Assembly: GCF_000687775.1 (NCBI RefSeq) | Contig: NZ_JHXS01000006.1 | Coordinates: 1 to 49,844 of the forward strand | Direction of reading: 5' to 3' | Origin: Mycoplasmopsis felifaucium ATCC 43428 | GTDB lineage: Bacteria; Bacillota_I; Bacilli_A; Mycoplasmatales; Metamycoplasmataceae | Length of the DNA: 49,844 bases | Part shown: piece by piece, positions 39,846-49,690 of the stretch | Layout: each line of letters begins with the position of its first letter | Position numbering within the stretch: the stretch's first letter is position 1 | Position numbers and translations under genes: made by a program | The notes under the pieces: model-generated | Seen by the model: the letters and a program-made list of their open reading frames with translations, nothing else | Told to the model about the DNA's origin: nothing | Database searches by the model: none

Positions 39846-41894
39846 ATGACACCACACAAAGATACTAATAAGGGTGGGTCGAACAAAAGATCAAAATATT
39901 TAACAATTGCGATTGTTATCCCACTTATTTTTATTTTTATACTTCTAGGCGTAGGAGCATATTTTGCTTATCAATTATTTAAATCAGAATGAATATATCC
40001 AGAAAAACAAGCAAATAACACGGATAAAATAGAAATTCAAAAGATACCTGAACAAAAGGAGATTGATCCGGAATACTTTAATTCTAGAGATAAATTTTTA
40101 TCAAAATATTCAAAAGTGGATTGAACAGCCGAAAAATTATACAAACAATATAAAAAAGGTGATGTTTCAGTAATTGAATATAAGGATCCTATCAATGGTT
40201 TAATTTTTAAAGATTATAGTTATGGAACTTACCAAGAAGAACCTAGATTTTTTCTTGGTTTTGAAGGACTTGCATACTTAGCTAATCAATTTTATGAAAA
40301 AGTGACTTTTGGTCCAGAGATTTCTAGCCTTAAAAGCATAAATGTAAACAACTTTAATGTAATAAATGATAAAGCTAATGGATTGTATTTGCCACAATAT
40401 AATGAAATTTACTTAAACGGCTCTTTTATAGCTGAAAAAGGTTTTAAATTAGTTCCAAAAGTTAGACATTTAATTGAAGTATTATTCCATGAATATCAAC
40501 ATCACTGAGCAACCTCGTATGCTTCTTATGGATCGTTAGATCCTAATGATCCAAATACTACTAATTTTGTTTATAGTACTAATGAAAATGATGGTAGATA
40601 TTCACAATGAAATACTGGTTTTATAAACAACTATCTTAATAACCTAAATTATGGATTTGATAATCTAAGAAATATCACCAATGTTCCCAATAATTCTATA
40701 ACAAGGGTGTTAACACTTAATGATATTTTTGAATTGTCAAATAATAAAGACAAAATGCAAAGACAAGCTTTATTAGAATACGCAAAAAGAGTTACTAATT
40801 CTAATGATGAAGTATCTTTTAAAGCCCAAAAACAATGACAGTTGTATACAAATGTTCACTACGATTATAAATTAGACCAGCTTACTTACTATTATTCTAT
40901 TGATGAGCTTGTGCCTAGAGAATGACAAAAATATACATATGTGCCTTATTACGTGCAAGGTATTACTGATAAAACTATTAATTCTAAGTATGCTGAAAAT
41001 TTAAGTTACAAGGGTAATTTACCATATAAAGATAAAACAGACCAAGGTTTTGAAATTAGCCAAAACTACTATGGATCAATAATTACTGACTTAAATAATG
41101 GCTATTCATACACTACATTTTCATCGTATGCGGCTGACTGAACACGAACAGTTGAAAATGGCTCTTTAAACTCGTCAGTAGTAAATAAATATAATGGAAA
41201 AACTGATACTATTTATAATTTGAATCAAAATGCCAATAGTTATTCATATCCAAATTCAGTTTGAGGGCTAAAATACGAGTATATTGTAAATAGTCAATAT
41301 TATCGAGTTGCCGAATTTCAGGATAAACATAGAGAATTTTATAAAGGTTTTCTTGACACAATGTTTTATGGGAAGCCATTTGCCCAAATGAAGTCTAAAA
41401 TAGCCTTAAACAGTGAAAATAAGGTTATTTCTAAATACTTAAATGAATACCAAATTACTGGATACTTACCAAGTAGCGATTTTAAATATTTAGTTTATAA
41501 AAACAAACAATCACAGGTTGTTAAATTACCACTAAATTATTTAAACTATTTTAACTATAATGCAAAAGATGATTATTTAGATGGTTTTAGAACACTAACA
41601 CCTAATAAACTTGATGCTTCAGAGTACAATGAAAATTATTTTGCTTACTATACACCATTCTTTAATACTGATAATGTTGATTTTAATTCGCCTATATACT
41701 TCTATAAGGGCGACTTAAATGCGAATAATTCAATTGATTCAGACGAAATATGAGCCGATTTCACTAACAAGGATGTACCTAACAATAGATACTTAATAAG
41801 CAGTGATTATTCATATTTCCAAGATTACAACTTTGAAACAAAACAACTTAAATTAATAGGAAATAAAGTATATATGAAGGGAGGTTTCTACTAA
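39846..41894 (+). CDS. Membrane-anchored zinc metalloprotease, MYPU_1760-like
   Basis: A 682-residue protein with a short basic start, one membrane segment (about residues 19-42, LTIAIVIPLIFIFILLG) and a large outer domain. LIEVLFHEYQHHWA at about residues 213-226 contains HExxH, the zinc site of metallopeptidases, and an Asn/Tyr/Ser-rich middle follows. Near the C-terminus, KGDLNANNSIDSDEI resembles a calcium-binding dockerin-like DxNxDG loop. I associate the architecture with the mycoplasma family annotated as MYPU_1760-type metalloprotease; the target is unknown. Trp-TGA codons are frequent. The next gene overlaps by 1 base (TAATG). Confidence 0.8.
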
Positions 41895-42520
41895 TGAAAA
41901 ATCCCCAGAATTTACCTTTACCAGGTTCTATAATTAATGTTCAAGCTTACAAATTTAATGGTATGTTATACAGACAGTGAAATGGTGTAAAAGTATTAAG
42001 AAATACAGACAAACATTTTGTCTTATGTATGCATAAAACAAAGGTTTCAGAAAAATTTAAGCACAATTGAATTTATAAAGATTATGTGCTATGATTTATG
42101 CCAAAACAAGGTATGTACAACGCTTTAATACTTTTGAAACCGGTGCAGAATTATATTTATGTTAATATCGCTTCGCCTCCAATTTTTGAGGATAATACTC
42201 TTAAATTCATTGACCTTGATTTAGATGTTAAAGCCTATCCGCACAATGGTGCAAGCATCGTTGATGGTGATGAATTTAAAAGTAACGCTTATCTTTATGA
42301 ATATTCAAAAGATCTGAAAGAAATGGTATGAGAAGCAGCTACTGAAGTTATGGGTAAATATTCTAATGATGAATATTTCTTCAATAACCAAGTTATAAAT
42401 TATTACATTGGAATAGCTAAAAAAGATAAAGCTATTGCAGAAAATTTTAGGGCAAATATAAGACCAACATATCGTTGAAAAAGTTATTTTGGAGAAGATG
42501 ATGAAGATCAGGAGTTATAA
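41894..42520 (+). CDS. DUF402-family protein
   Basis: A 208-residue protein of the DUF402 type, whose characterised member is a nucleoside di-/triphosphate phosphatase (Ntdp). Visible parts: LPGSIINVQAYKFNGMLYRQW at the start, then WIYKDYVLWFMPKQGMYNALI, YIYVNIASPPIFEDNTLKFI and DLDLDVKAYP with acidic metal ligands, and a helical C-terminus. It starts at ATG 41894 with AAGGGAGG upstream and overlaps the metalloprotease stop. The link between a surface protease and a DUF402 protein is by position only. Confidence 0.78.
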
Positions 42521-42533
42521 CTCTTGATCTTTT
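42504..42533 (+). terminator. Terminator after the DUF402 gene
   Basis: AAGATCA followed by GAGTT pairs with AACTC and TGATCTT (42504-42531) with a T run. Confidence 0.8.
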
Positions 42534-42579
42534 CTATCCAAGTCGCCAATAAAATGGCTTAGGATTTATATTTATAATT

Positions 42580-42585
42580 TATAAT
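42580..42585 (+). promoter_or_regulatory. -10 box for a leaderless prfA transcript
   Basis: TATAAT ends 8 bases before the prfA ATG at 42594, leaving no room for a ribosome site. Confidence 0.55.
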
Positions 42586-42593
42586 TTAAAAAT

Positions 42594-43670
42594 ATGGAAA
42601 AAAGTATGTTTAAATCTCTAACTGAGATAAAAGAAAGTTATTTATCTTTAATGAAAAAACTTGATGATCCTGAAGTTATCAATGATATTAAAGAATACAC
42701 AAGAATAAGTAAAGAAGTGAATAAAATAAAAGACATCGCCGAAGCGTTTAAAATTTATGAAAATCTTTTAAATGATTACGAAATGGCTAAAGAGATGCTT
42801 GAATCTAAAAACCAGGATGAAGTTGAATTAGCTAAAAGCATTATCGATTCAAATTTGGATCAGCTAAGCAAACTTGAGGAAGAGCTTAAAATTTTAATTT
42901 TACCTAAGGATGAAAACGATGACAAAAATGTTATTGTTGAAATTAGAGGTGCTGCTGGTGGCGATGAGGCTAACATTTTTGCTGGTGATCTATTTAAAAT
43001 GTATTCAAAATTTGCAGAAGAATTAGATTTTAAACTAAAGGTTTTATCAACCAGCTCTGCTTCAAATGGTGGATATTCGCAAATTGTGTTTTCTATTAAA
43101 GGCGATAAAGCATATTCTAAATTTAAGTTTGAATCAGGTGTGCATAGAGTTCAAAGAGTGCCCGTTACAGAATCGCAAGGTAGAATTCATACATCAACTG
43201 CAACCGTAACAGTCATGCCAGAGATTGATGATTCTATTGAAATTGAAGTCAAACCTCAAGACATTAAAGTTGATGTTTACCGTTCAAGTGGTGCAGGCGG
43301 TCAATCGGTTAATACAACTGATTCAGCTGTTAGAATTACTCACCTACCTACTGGTATTGTTGTTACATCTCAGGATGAAAGAAGCCAAATTGCTAACCGT
43401 GAAACGGCTCTAATGGTGCTTAAATCAAAATTATATGACCTTGAACTTCAAAAGAAACAAGAAGAAGAATCAGGATATAGAAAACTTGCTGGCCACGGTG
43501 ATAGAAGTGAAAAAATTAGAACATACAACTATCCACAAGATAGGGTTACAGACCACAGAATTGGTTTTTCAACAAGTTTAAAACCAATTATGGAAGGTAA
43601 GCTAACTTCGTTAATTGATGCTTTATTAACTGAAGAACAAAACCAAAAAATTAAAGATGGTGGTTTTTAA
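42594..43670 (+). CDS. prfA: Peptide chain release factor 1
   Basis: RF1 recognises UAA and UAG and releases finished proteins. The 358-residue protein has the codon-recognition loop [14 protein letters not shown] (PxT motif as P-V-T) near residue 185 and the catalytic [16 protein letters not shown] (GGQ) near 228. In an organism that reads UGA as Trp, RF1 is the only release factor required. The start at 42594 is the first Met; a Met at 42606 is possible. It is followed by prmC, which methylates the GGQ Gln. Confidence 0.97.
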   Translation: MEKSMFKSLTEIKESYLSLMKKLDDPEVINDIKEYTRISKEVNKIKDIAEAFKIYENLLNDYEMAKEMLESKNQDEVELAKSIIDSNLDQLSKLEEELKILILPKDENDDKNVIVEIRGAAGGDEANIFAGDLFKMYSKFAEELDFKLKVLSTSSASNGGYSQIVFSIKGDKAYSKFKFESGVHRVQRVPVTESQGRIHTSTATVTVMPEIDDSIEIEVKPQDIKVDVYRSSGAGGQSVNTTDSAVRITHLPTGIVVTSQDERSQIANRETALMVLKSKLYDLELQKKQEEESGYRKLAGHGDRSEKIRTYNYPQDRVTDHRIGFSTSLKPIMEGKLTSLIDALLTEEQNQKIKDGGF

Positions 43671-43674
43671 TATA

Positions 43675-43702
43675 TACTTCAACTCGTTTGAAGTTTTTTA
43701 TT
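43675..43702 (+). terminator. Terminator between prfA and prmC
   Basis: ACTTCAA (43676-43682) pairs with TTGAAGT (43688-43694), then a T run. It is 15 bases before prmC and may reduce prmC transcription. Confidence 0.75.
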
Positions 43703-43714
43703 ATTAGGAATAAT

Positions 43715-44425
43715 ATGCCAACAAAAGAAGATTTAATACTTGAAAAAAGAAGATATGGATTACCAGAAATAGTATCTGAAGAAGAACAAGAAATGCTTAA
43801 TAATAATTGACCAGTGCAATATATTATGGGTTATATTGAATATGCTAATGTGCATATAAACTTGAACCATAAAGTATTAATTCCACGCTATGAGACTGAG
43901 GAATTAATATATTTAATTGTCCAAAATTACTTAAAAACAGGGATGAAAGTTTTAGATTTATGCTGTGGTTCAGGATTTATAGGAATTGGATTAAAAAAGA
44001 ATTTTCCAGATATACAACTAACTATGAGCGATATTGATCCTGAAGCAATCGAACAAACTAAAGAAAATGTATTAATCAATTTTAAGGATAACAAAGATAT
44101 AAAAATTTTACATAGCGATCTATTTGATAGAGTTTTTGAAAAATTTGATTTAATAGTATCGAATCCACCTTATGTTTCGTTTAATGATATTGATGCAAGT
44201 AGTGATAGTTTAAAACACGAGCCTCAGCACGCAATTTACGCCCCTGAAAATGGTTGATATTTTTATGAAAAAATTTTGAATGAAGCACCTAAATATTTGA
44301 ATGAAAATGGACTTTTAATATTTGAAATTAATCCTAAACATATAGAAAAGTGAAGACAAATAAACAATTGTTTTATTTTCAAAGATGTCTGCGGTAAAGA
44401 CAGGTTTGCTGTTATTAAAATTTAG
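43715..44425 (+). CDS. prmC: Release factor glutamine methyltransferase
   Basis: PrmC methylates the GGQ Gln of RF1. The 236-residue protein has a short N-terminal helical domain, then IPRYETEELIYLI, VLDLCCGSGFIGIGL (SAM site) near residue 95, and the catalytic LIVSNPPYVSF near 150. It follows prfA, its substrate, as in most bacteria. The ATG at 43715 is behind AGGAA. TGA codons are Trp. The protein is about 40 residues shorter than usual, mainly at the N-terminus. Confidence 0.93.
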
Positions 44426-44443
44426 ATATTGCTTTTTTTACTT

Positions 44444-44449
44444 TATAAT
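44444..44449 (+). promoter_or_regulatory. -10 box for a leaderless acpP transcript
   Basis: TATAAT ends 8 bases before the acpP ATG; no ribosome site is present. Confidence 0.6.
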
Positions 44450-44457
44450 TCATTATT

Positions 44458-44676
44458 ATGAATATAAATGAAATTATTGCAAAAATTCAAAAATTAACTA
44501 AAGTACATGTTACTACAGATTCTTCATTTGAAGAACTTAAAATTGATTCATTATCACTTGCTGAAATTGTTTTTGATTATGAAGAAAAACTAGGCGTGAC
44601 TGTAAATGATGAAGATTTAATGAAAATTAAATACGTAAAAGACATTGAAGAAGTTTTTGCTAAAGTTTTAAAATAA
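44458..44676 (+). CDS. acpP: Acyl carrier protein
   Basis: A 72-residue acidic ACP. The phosphopantetheine site is DSLSLAE, in the stretch EELKIDSLSLAEIVFDYEE, with the Ser about residue 37. Mycoplasmas usually lack fatty acid synthesis but keep ACP, so it probably serves acyl transfer to glycerolipids. It is transcribed on its own, from a leaderless promoter, and ends next to the hairpin that holds the tRNA-Trp promoter. Confidence 0.92.
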   Translation: MNINEIIAKIQKLTKVHVTTDSSFEELKIDSLSLAEIVFDYEEKLGVTVNDEDLMKIKYVKDIEEVFAKVLK

Positions 44677-44700
44677 TTAGGTATAATACTTTTACCTAAT
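44676..44700 (+). terminator. Hairpin after acpP that contains a TATAAT box
   Basis: ATTAGGTA (44676-44683) pairs with TACCTAAT (44693-44700). The loop side holds TATAAT (44682-44687), which fits as the -10 of tRNA-Trp at 44704. The same bases can act as a weak terminator for acpP and a promoter for the tRNA. Confidence 0.5.
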
Positions 44701-44703
44701 CGT

Positions 44704-44778
44704 AGGAGTGTAGTTCAATGGTAGAACAACGGGCTTCAACCCCGTGTGTTATGGGTTCGAGTCCTGTCACTCCTGCCA
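44704..44778 (+). tRNA. trnW: tRNA-Trp(UCA), reads UGA
   Basis: A 75-base tRNA with encoded CCA. The acceptor stem AGGAGTG/CACTCCT, anticodon stem ACGGG/CCCGT and loop CTTCAAC give anticodon TCA, which decodes UGA. It is direct evidence for genetic code 4 in this genome. Confidence 0.97.
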
Positions 44779-44823
44779 TTTTTTTATTTTCTTTTTTAAA
44801 TAAATCTATAAAACAGTGCAAAA

Positions 44824-44843
44824 AGAAAAAAGCACATTGTGCT
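44824..44843 (-). terminator. Terminator of degV
   Basis: On the minus strand AGCAC pairs with GTGCT around AAT (44831-44843), then TTTTTTCTTTT. Confidence 0.75.
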
Positions 44844-45741
44844 ATTTTCCAAAAATAATATTCATTTGTTTATCAACTACTTCAGATAATTCTTTAGGTA
44901 AAGAAGTAACAATTAATACGTATGCTTCAGGGCCAACATGAATTGAAACTACTGGGGGAATGCTATAAATATTCGATTCTACATTAAACAATTTTTCAAC
45001 TTGTTTTTTATATTGTACTAAATCTTCATCGGTTGAACCAGAATGTAAAATAATACATTTTTTAACATGATTTTCATCAACACGAAAATCATTTGCTTTT
45101 TGCTGTGCGTTCTTTAAGATTGTTTTATAGAAGTTTCTGCCAATTCCTTCTTTTAAAAGCTGACCGTTTTCAAATTTAATCATTGGCACAATATTGAACA
45201 TTTTAGCTATCAAAGCTGCAGCGGGGTGTAATCTTCCGCCTTTAACCAAATATTTATTATGTTTAGGTATTAATGTAATAGATTTTTTAAAACTACCTTG
45301 CTCCATAAAATTAATATATTCATTAATTTTGCTTGAGTCTAATTCCATTTGACTTTGGAATCAAAATAAATCAATCAAAATTAATGTTGCTATTTCAACA
45401 CTTTCAATTATTTTTAATTTAGGAAAGTCTGCTTTCATAACAGATAAAGCACTAAAACTGTTTGACAATGCTTTGGAAATTGGATAAACAATAATTTCTT
45501 CGTATTCTGCTGAAAGTTTAGTAAATAATTCTTCAGCATAGCTTAAATTGAACATAGATGTTTTTACGTTTGATTTTAAAGTAAATTTATCAAAAATATT
45601 TGATGAGTCAATTTCAACTCCGTCAGCGTAATTAGTTCCATCAATGTCAATATATAGAGGCAGGTAGTATCATCCTAATTTTTCAGCTTGTGCTTTAGTT
45701 AATCCACAAGATGAGTCAACAACTATTGCATATTTTTTCAT
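44842..45741 (-). CDS. DegV-family fatty acid-binding protein
   Basis: A 299-residue DegV protein. DegV proteins bind fatty acids and probably hand them to fatty acid kinase FakA. Family marks are YAIVVDSSCGLT at the start, LPLYIDIDGTNYADGVEI, ISKALSNSFSA, KGGRLHPAAALIAKMFNIVP (conserved GR and KP region) and VSIHVGPEAYVLI near the end. TGA codons (for example at the 45358-45360 site) are Trp. It is 6 bases from a TATAAT box (45748-45753) and divergent from tmcAL. Confidence 0.92.
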
Positions 45742-45867
45742 ATGATTATTATAAATAAAAGAATACTAATTCATATAATATTATTTTTATAAAAAAAATT
45801 GTTTTTTTATTCATATCACAATAAATTCCTAATATTTTTTAGTATATTATTGAACATAAGGAGAAGT

Positions 45868-46803
45868 ATGGCAATAGGTATAGTGGCTGAATATAACCCA
45901 TTTCATAATGGACACATTAAGCAAATTAAATGAATTAAGGAAAATTTCCCTGGCGAAAAAATAATAGTAGTTTTATCGGAAAAAATGACCCAACGTGGTG
46001 AGTTTGCTGTTGCTCCATTTAAAGAAAGAGCGAAAATAGCAAAGGAATTTGGTGTTGATAAAGTTTTGAAATTAAGTTTTGATGAAACTTGTCAGGCAGC
46101 ACATATTTTTGCTTTTAATGCTGTTATGAAGCTTTATACAAAAGGCAAAATTAACAAAATTGTTTTTGGCTCTGAGACGAATGATGTTAAAAAAATGATT
46201 GAAATTGCGACCATTTTAAGAGATAAGCAAAATGAATTTTACGAATTAACTAGAAAAATTCAAAAAAATCAAAAGGTTAGTTTTCCGAAAGCTTGTTCTA
46301 TTGCTTTAGCAGAAATTAGTGGATTAAATTATAATATGCCAAATGACATATTAGGATTTGAATATGTTAAAACTATTATAAATAACAATTTACCCATTGA
46401 AATCTTTTCTATTGAACGTAATGTAGGTTTTCATAGCGATGAAACAAATGGTGAATATGCGTCTGCATCATTGTTAAGAAAAATGATATACGCTGGAGAA
46501 GATATTTCTCAATATAGTCCAATGAAATTCACTAAAACACCTATAAACATCAGTAATTTGTATTTAAAATTTCAAAGAAGAGTTATAAAATGAGGCAAAG
46601 ATATTATTAAATTAATTCCAATTATTTCAGAAGGAATGGAAAATTTAATTTGCAAAAATATTAATATGCCAACATATGAACAATTTATTGATGCCTGTAC
46701 ATCAAAAAGATATACGAGTTCTAGAATTAAAAGAATTGTTGCATGAGTATTGTTTAAGAAACCTAGAAACCTAAAGAAATTAAATTCAGATTTGTCAAAA
46801 TAA
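45868..46803 (+). CDS. tmcAL: tRNA(Met) cytidine acetate ligase-like nucleotidyltransferase
   Basis: A 311-residue protein of the TmcAL (YlbM) family, which acetylates the wobble cytidine of elongator tRNA-Met using acetate and ATP. The start [19 protein letters not shown] carries the nucleotidyltransferase HxGH motif. [19 protein letters not shown] follows, and FGSETNDV lies near residue 100. The C-terminal domain is shorter than in Bacillus (311 against about 400 residues), so activity is not assured. The ATG at 45868 follows AAGGAG. Confidence 0.85.
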
Positions 46804-46911
46804 AAATAAAGGCAGTTTCAATTTTTAACCTCACTTTTATAATGAACAACAATAAAAATATACAAAATATTTGCATTTTACAAATTTTGGTATAAACTTA
46901 TATATGTAAAC

Positions 46912-46985
46912 GCAAATGTAGTTCAATGGTAGAACACAAGCTTGCCATGCTTGATACGGGGGTTCAATTCCCCTCATTTGCTCCA
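46912..46985 (+). tRNA. trnG: tRNA-Gly(GCC)
   Basis: A 74-base tRNA with encoded CCA. The acceptor stem GCAAATG/CATTTGC, anticodon stem CAAGC/GCTTG and loop TTGCCAT give anticodon GCC. The T-arm is GGGGGTTCAATTCCCC. The preceding 46804-46911 is AT-rich with a likely -10 (TATAAA, about 46891) and no gene. Confidence 0.96.
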
Positions 46986-47003
46986 TATGTTCGTGAGAAT
47001 ACC

Positions 47004-47023
47004 AGTGCGAAAGCACTTTTTTT
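47004..47023 (+). terminator. Terminator of tRNA-Gly
   Basis: AGTGC pairs with GCACT around GAAA (47004-47017), then a T run. Confidence 0.85.
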
Positions 47024-47042
47024 ATAGCCTTTTAAGGAAAAT

Positions 47043-47127
47043 AAAAAAGCTAATAAACATAGTACTTCTTAATGTGGCTGCTCCATTTCTGTCCTGACCA
47101 GGTTATAAGGTTTCTATTTTATTAGCC
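47043..47127 (-). ncRNA. ffs: Signal recognition particle RNA (4.5S-type)
   Basis: On the minus strand the sequence contains CCTGGTCAGG followed by ACAGAAATGGAGCAGCC, the bacterial small SRP RNA core with a variant (AGAAA) apical loop in place of the GGAA tetraloop. The ends GCTAATAAA and TTTATTAGC are complementary, closing a long hairpin, and T residues follow as a terminator. An extended -10 (TGCTATAAT) lies just upstream of the 5' end. It partners the Ffh protein, which is not in this window. Ends are approximate. Confidence 0.88.
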
Positions 47128-47231
47128 ATATAATTATAGCATTAAAAAACATTGATTCTGGCAAACATTTTTATCAAAATTGATACTATTTTGTTGAAAT
47201 ATGAAAAATTACCATAAATATTTTTTTTATA

Positions 47232-47237
47232 TATAAT
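47232..47237 (+). promoter_or_regulatory. -10 box of the LacI-type regulator gene
   Basis: TATAAT ends 10 bases before the ATG at 47248, so the transcript has almost no leader. No clear LacI operator palindrome is visible nearby. Confidence 0.5.
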
Positions 47238-47247
47238 AAGAATAATT

Positions 47248-48201
47248 ATGAAAAATTTTTCTTATAAAGATATTTCTAAACTGGCAAAAGTTTCTATTAG
47301 TACAGTAAGTCGTTTTTACAATGGCGGTTATGTTTCTAAGAACACTAAACAAAAAATTGAAGAAATCGTTAAAGAACACAATTATTATCCAAACCATGGT
47401 GCTAGATTAATCAGAGGGCATGATAATTCAATTTTTGTAATTGTTCCTGAATGATATGATAATTCATGTACACAAGTTATGAATGGTATTCAACAAGGTG
47501 CTAAAAAATATAACGAAAGAGTTATTGTTACTTTTACTGAGCCAACTTACGAAAACTACATTGAAACAGTTAAATATGTAATTTCTTGAAGGCCACGCTC
47601 AATTGTTTTTTTCTTGCCAACTAATGATAGAGAGAAGATTTTAGCTTACATAAAAGAAAATGTATCAGATTGTGCAACACTTATTTATAACGAGCAAAAT
47701 TCAGACTTTAACTGTGTTTCAATTGACTATGAAAATTCTTTTTATTCAATTACAAAAAAATTCGCTGAATATATTGAAGATGGTCAAAAAATTATCTTAC
47801 CTATAGATAATAAACTTGATGAACATCAACAAGAAATGAGAAAAAAAGGGTTTGAAAAAGCTGCTAGAGAACTCGGATTAAACTATGAAATAGCAATTTT
47901 GGAAAATAAAAATGTTAAGAAATTCAAAGAATTCCTTAACTACCTAAATAAAGAAAACATAGTTAATGTAGTTGCTTCTACTCATGAGGTTTTCATAAAT
48001 TTAGTTTCTTCTGCAGATAAAAATTTAAGATTAACGGATATTAGTTATGTTTCTATTTATGATTATCAATCTAAATATAAATGCAAAATTTTTATAGACT
48101 ACCCACAAATTGGCATGGAAATTACTAGAATACTAAATGACTTTATTCATACAGGTGAAACTCAATCTAAAGTGTTTAAACCACTAGTTTCATTCAAATA
48201 A
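47248..48201 (+). CDS. LacI-family transcriptional regulator
   Basis: A 317-residue regulator. The N-terminal helix-turn-helix is FSYKDISKLAKVSISTVSRF, then NGGYVSKNTKQKIEEIVKEHNYYPN, the classic LacI hinge-leading pattern. The rest is a periplasmic-binding-protein-like domain with VNVVASTHEV where sugars bind. TGA codons are Trp. No carbohydrate uptake or metabolism gene lies next to it, so the regulon is unknown. Autoregulation is possible. Confidence 0.9.
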
Positions 48202-48222
48202 AATCCCGTATAGGGATTTTTT
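48201..48222. terminator. Bidirectional terminator between the LacI gene and smpB
   Basis: AAATCCC (48201-48207) pairs with GGGATTT (48213-48219), then a T run. It overlaps both stop regions. Confidence 0.8.
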
Positions 48223-48664
48223 ATATATATCTGCTTTGTACTTTTTTGATGTACATTTCATTATCTTTGCGTTTAATTTCTTCACGTTTATCGGCTTTAT
48301 TCATACCTTGAACTAATGCTATTTCAAGTTTAATTTTAGATTTATCATTGAAATAAATTTTAGTTGGCAAAATAGTAGAACTACTTAATTTTTCTTTTTT
48401 GCTTTTTAAACGTTCGATCTCACGTTTATGCATTAAGAGTTTACGTTCTCTATCTTCTTCACATTGTAACAACATATATTTTGCAAAAGATGCATTGCAT
48501 AGAAATATTTCTCCATTTCTAAAGAAAATATAGGAATTTGTTAAATTAACGTTTCCTGCTCTTGCAGATTTAACTTCTCAGCCAAGTAATTCGATTCCTG
48601 CTTCATGTTTTTCAATTATTTTATAACCGTGTAAACCACGTCTGTTGTCACTAATTAATTTCAT
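48221..48664 (-). CDS. smpB: SsrA-binding protein SmpB
   Basis: SmpB brings tmRNA to stalled ribosomes. The 147-residue protein has NRRGLHGYKIIEKHEAGIEL then LGWEVKS at the start (residues 7-33, with a Trp-TGA at 28), NASFAKYM, RKLLMHKREIERL and the basic tail, as in the family. The ATG at 48664 is 7 bases from TATAAT (48672-48677), giving a leaderless transcript. Confidence 0.95.
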
Positions 48665-48754
48665 ATTTAAAATTATATTTTAATTTTCAAATTCATGAAC
48701 TTGCAAAATAAAAGTTATATAATAAAAAATATTTTATTTAAAGAAGGTTTTAAT

Positions 48755-49690
48755 ATGAATTCAACTTATATATTAGAAGTTAAAAATTTAAGTAAATCCT
48801 TTGGTAAAAAGAAAGCTTTGGATAACTTAAGTTTTAAAGTTGGCAAAGGTGAATTATATGGTTTTTTGGGTGTAAATGGAGCCGGAAAAACAACAACTTT
48901 AAGTATGATTGTAGGGTTATTACATCAAGATACAGGAACAATCTCAATTGATGGAAACGAAATTAAAACGGCCAAAGATTTTGAAGTAGTTAGAAACAAA
49001 ATTGGTGTTGTCTTCCAAGAATCAATTCTTGATGATAATTTAAGCGTCAAAGACAATTTATTAATTAGAGCAACTTTATATCACAAGTTTTTTAAAAATA
49101 TTAAACCAATTGAATTGGTTAATGAAATTGTTAATGATTTTGATTTAACAGATATTTTGAATCAAAAATACAGAACTTTAAGCGGTGGACAAAGAAGAAG
49201 AGTAGATATCGCAAGAGCTTTAATTCATAAACCGGAAATTTTATTTTTAGATGAGCCGACAACTGGATTAGATCCAAATAATAGAAAACTTGTATGGGAT
49301 ACACTTAAAAAAATAAGAGCAGAAAGAAAACTAACTATTATTTTAACTACACACTATATGGAAGAAGCTAATAGTTGCGATTATGCAATTATTATTGATA
49401 AAGGTGTTAAATTAACTGAAGGAACGCCCGCTGAATTGAAGAGTAGATTTAGTAACACAACTATTTTTGTTTATGGCGATAAAACAGCCGAATTAGAAAA
49501 AGTATTATTAGAACACGATTTAAATTTTTCTTATGATGATAACGCATATGCAATCGTTTTTAAGCAATATAATGAAGCCACAGATTTCCTTGAAAAATAT
49601 AAAGACTTATTAAAAGATTTCGAAATTAAAAAAGGTACTATGGATGATGTCTTCTTAAATGTAACAAAAAAGGAGGCCAAGAATGTTTAA
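48755..49690 (+). CDS. ABC-2 type transporter ATPase
   Basis: A 311-residue ATPase of the DrrA/NatA type. Walker A is GVNGAGKTTT, the Q-loop VFQESI, signature LSGGQRRRVDIARAL, Walker B ILFLDEPTTGLDP and switch His LTTHYMEEA. The C-terminal 80 residues form the usual extra domain of this subfamily. The ATG at 48755 is chosen because it follows AAGAAGG; an upstream in-frame ATG at 48695 would add 20 residues upstream of the ribosome site. It overlaps the permease gene by 8 bases. The substrate (drug, lipid or peptide) cannot be told. Confidence 0.93.
   Translation: MNSTYILEVKNLSKSFGKKKALDNLSFKVGKGELYGFLGVNGAGKTTTLSMIVGLLHQDTGTISIDGNEIKTAKDFEVVRNKIGVVFQESILDDNLSVKDNLLIRATLYHKFFKNIKPIELVNEIVNDFDLTDILNQKYRTLSGGQRRRVDIARALIHKPEILFLDEPTTGLDPNNRKLVWDTLKKIRAERKLTIILTTHYMEEANSCDYAIIIDKGVKLTEGTPAELKSRFSNTTIFVYGDKTAELEKVLLEHDLNFSYDDNAYAIVFKQYNEATDFLEKYKDLLKDFEIKKGTMDDVFLNVTKKEAKNV

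Noticed and set aside
47041-47130. Possible T-box or riboswitch ahead of the LacI gene
   Set aside because: On the minus strand it is clearly SRP RNA, with its own promoter and terminator.
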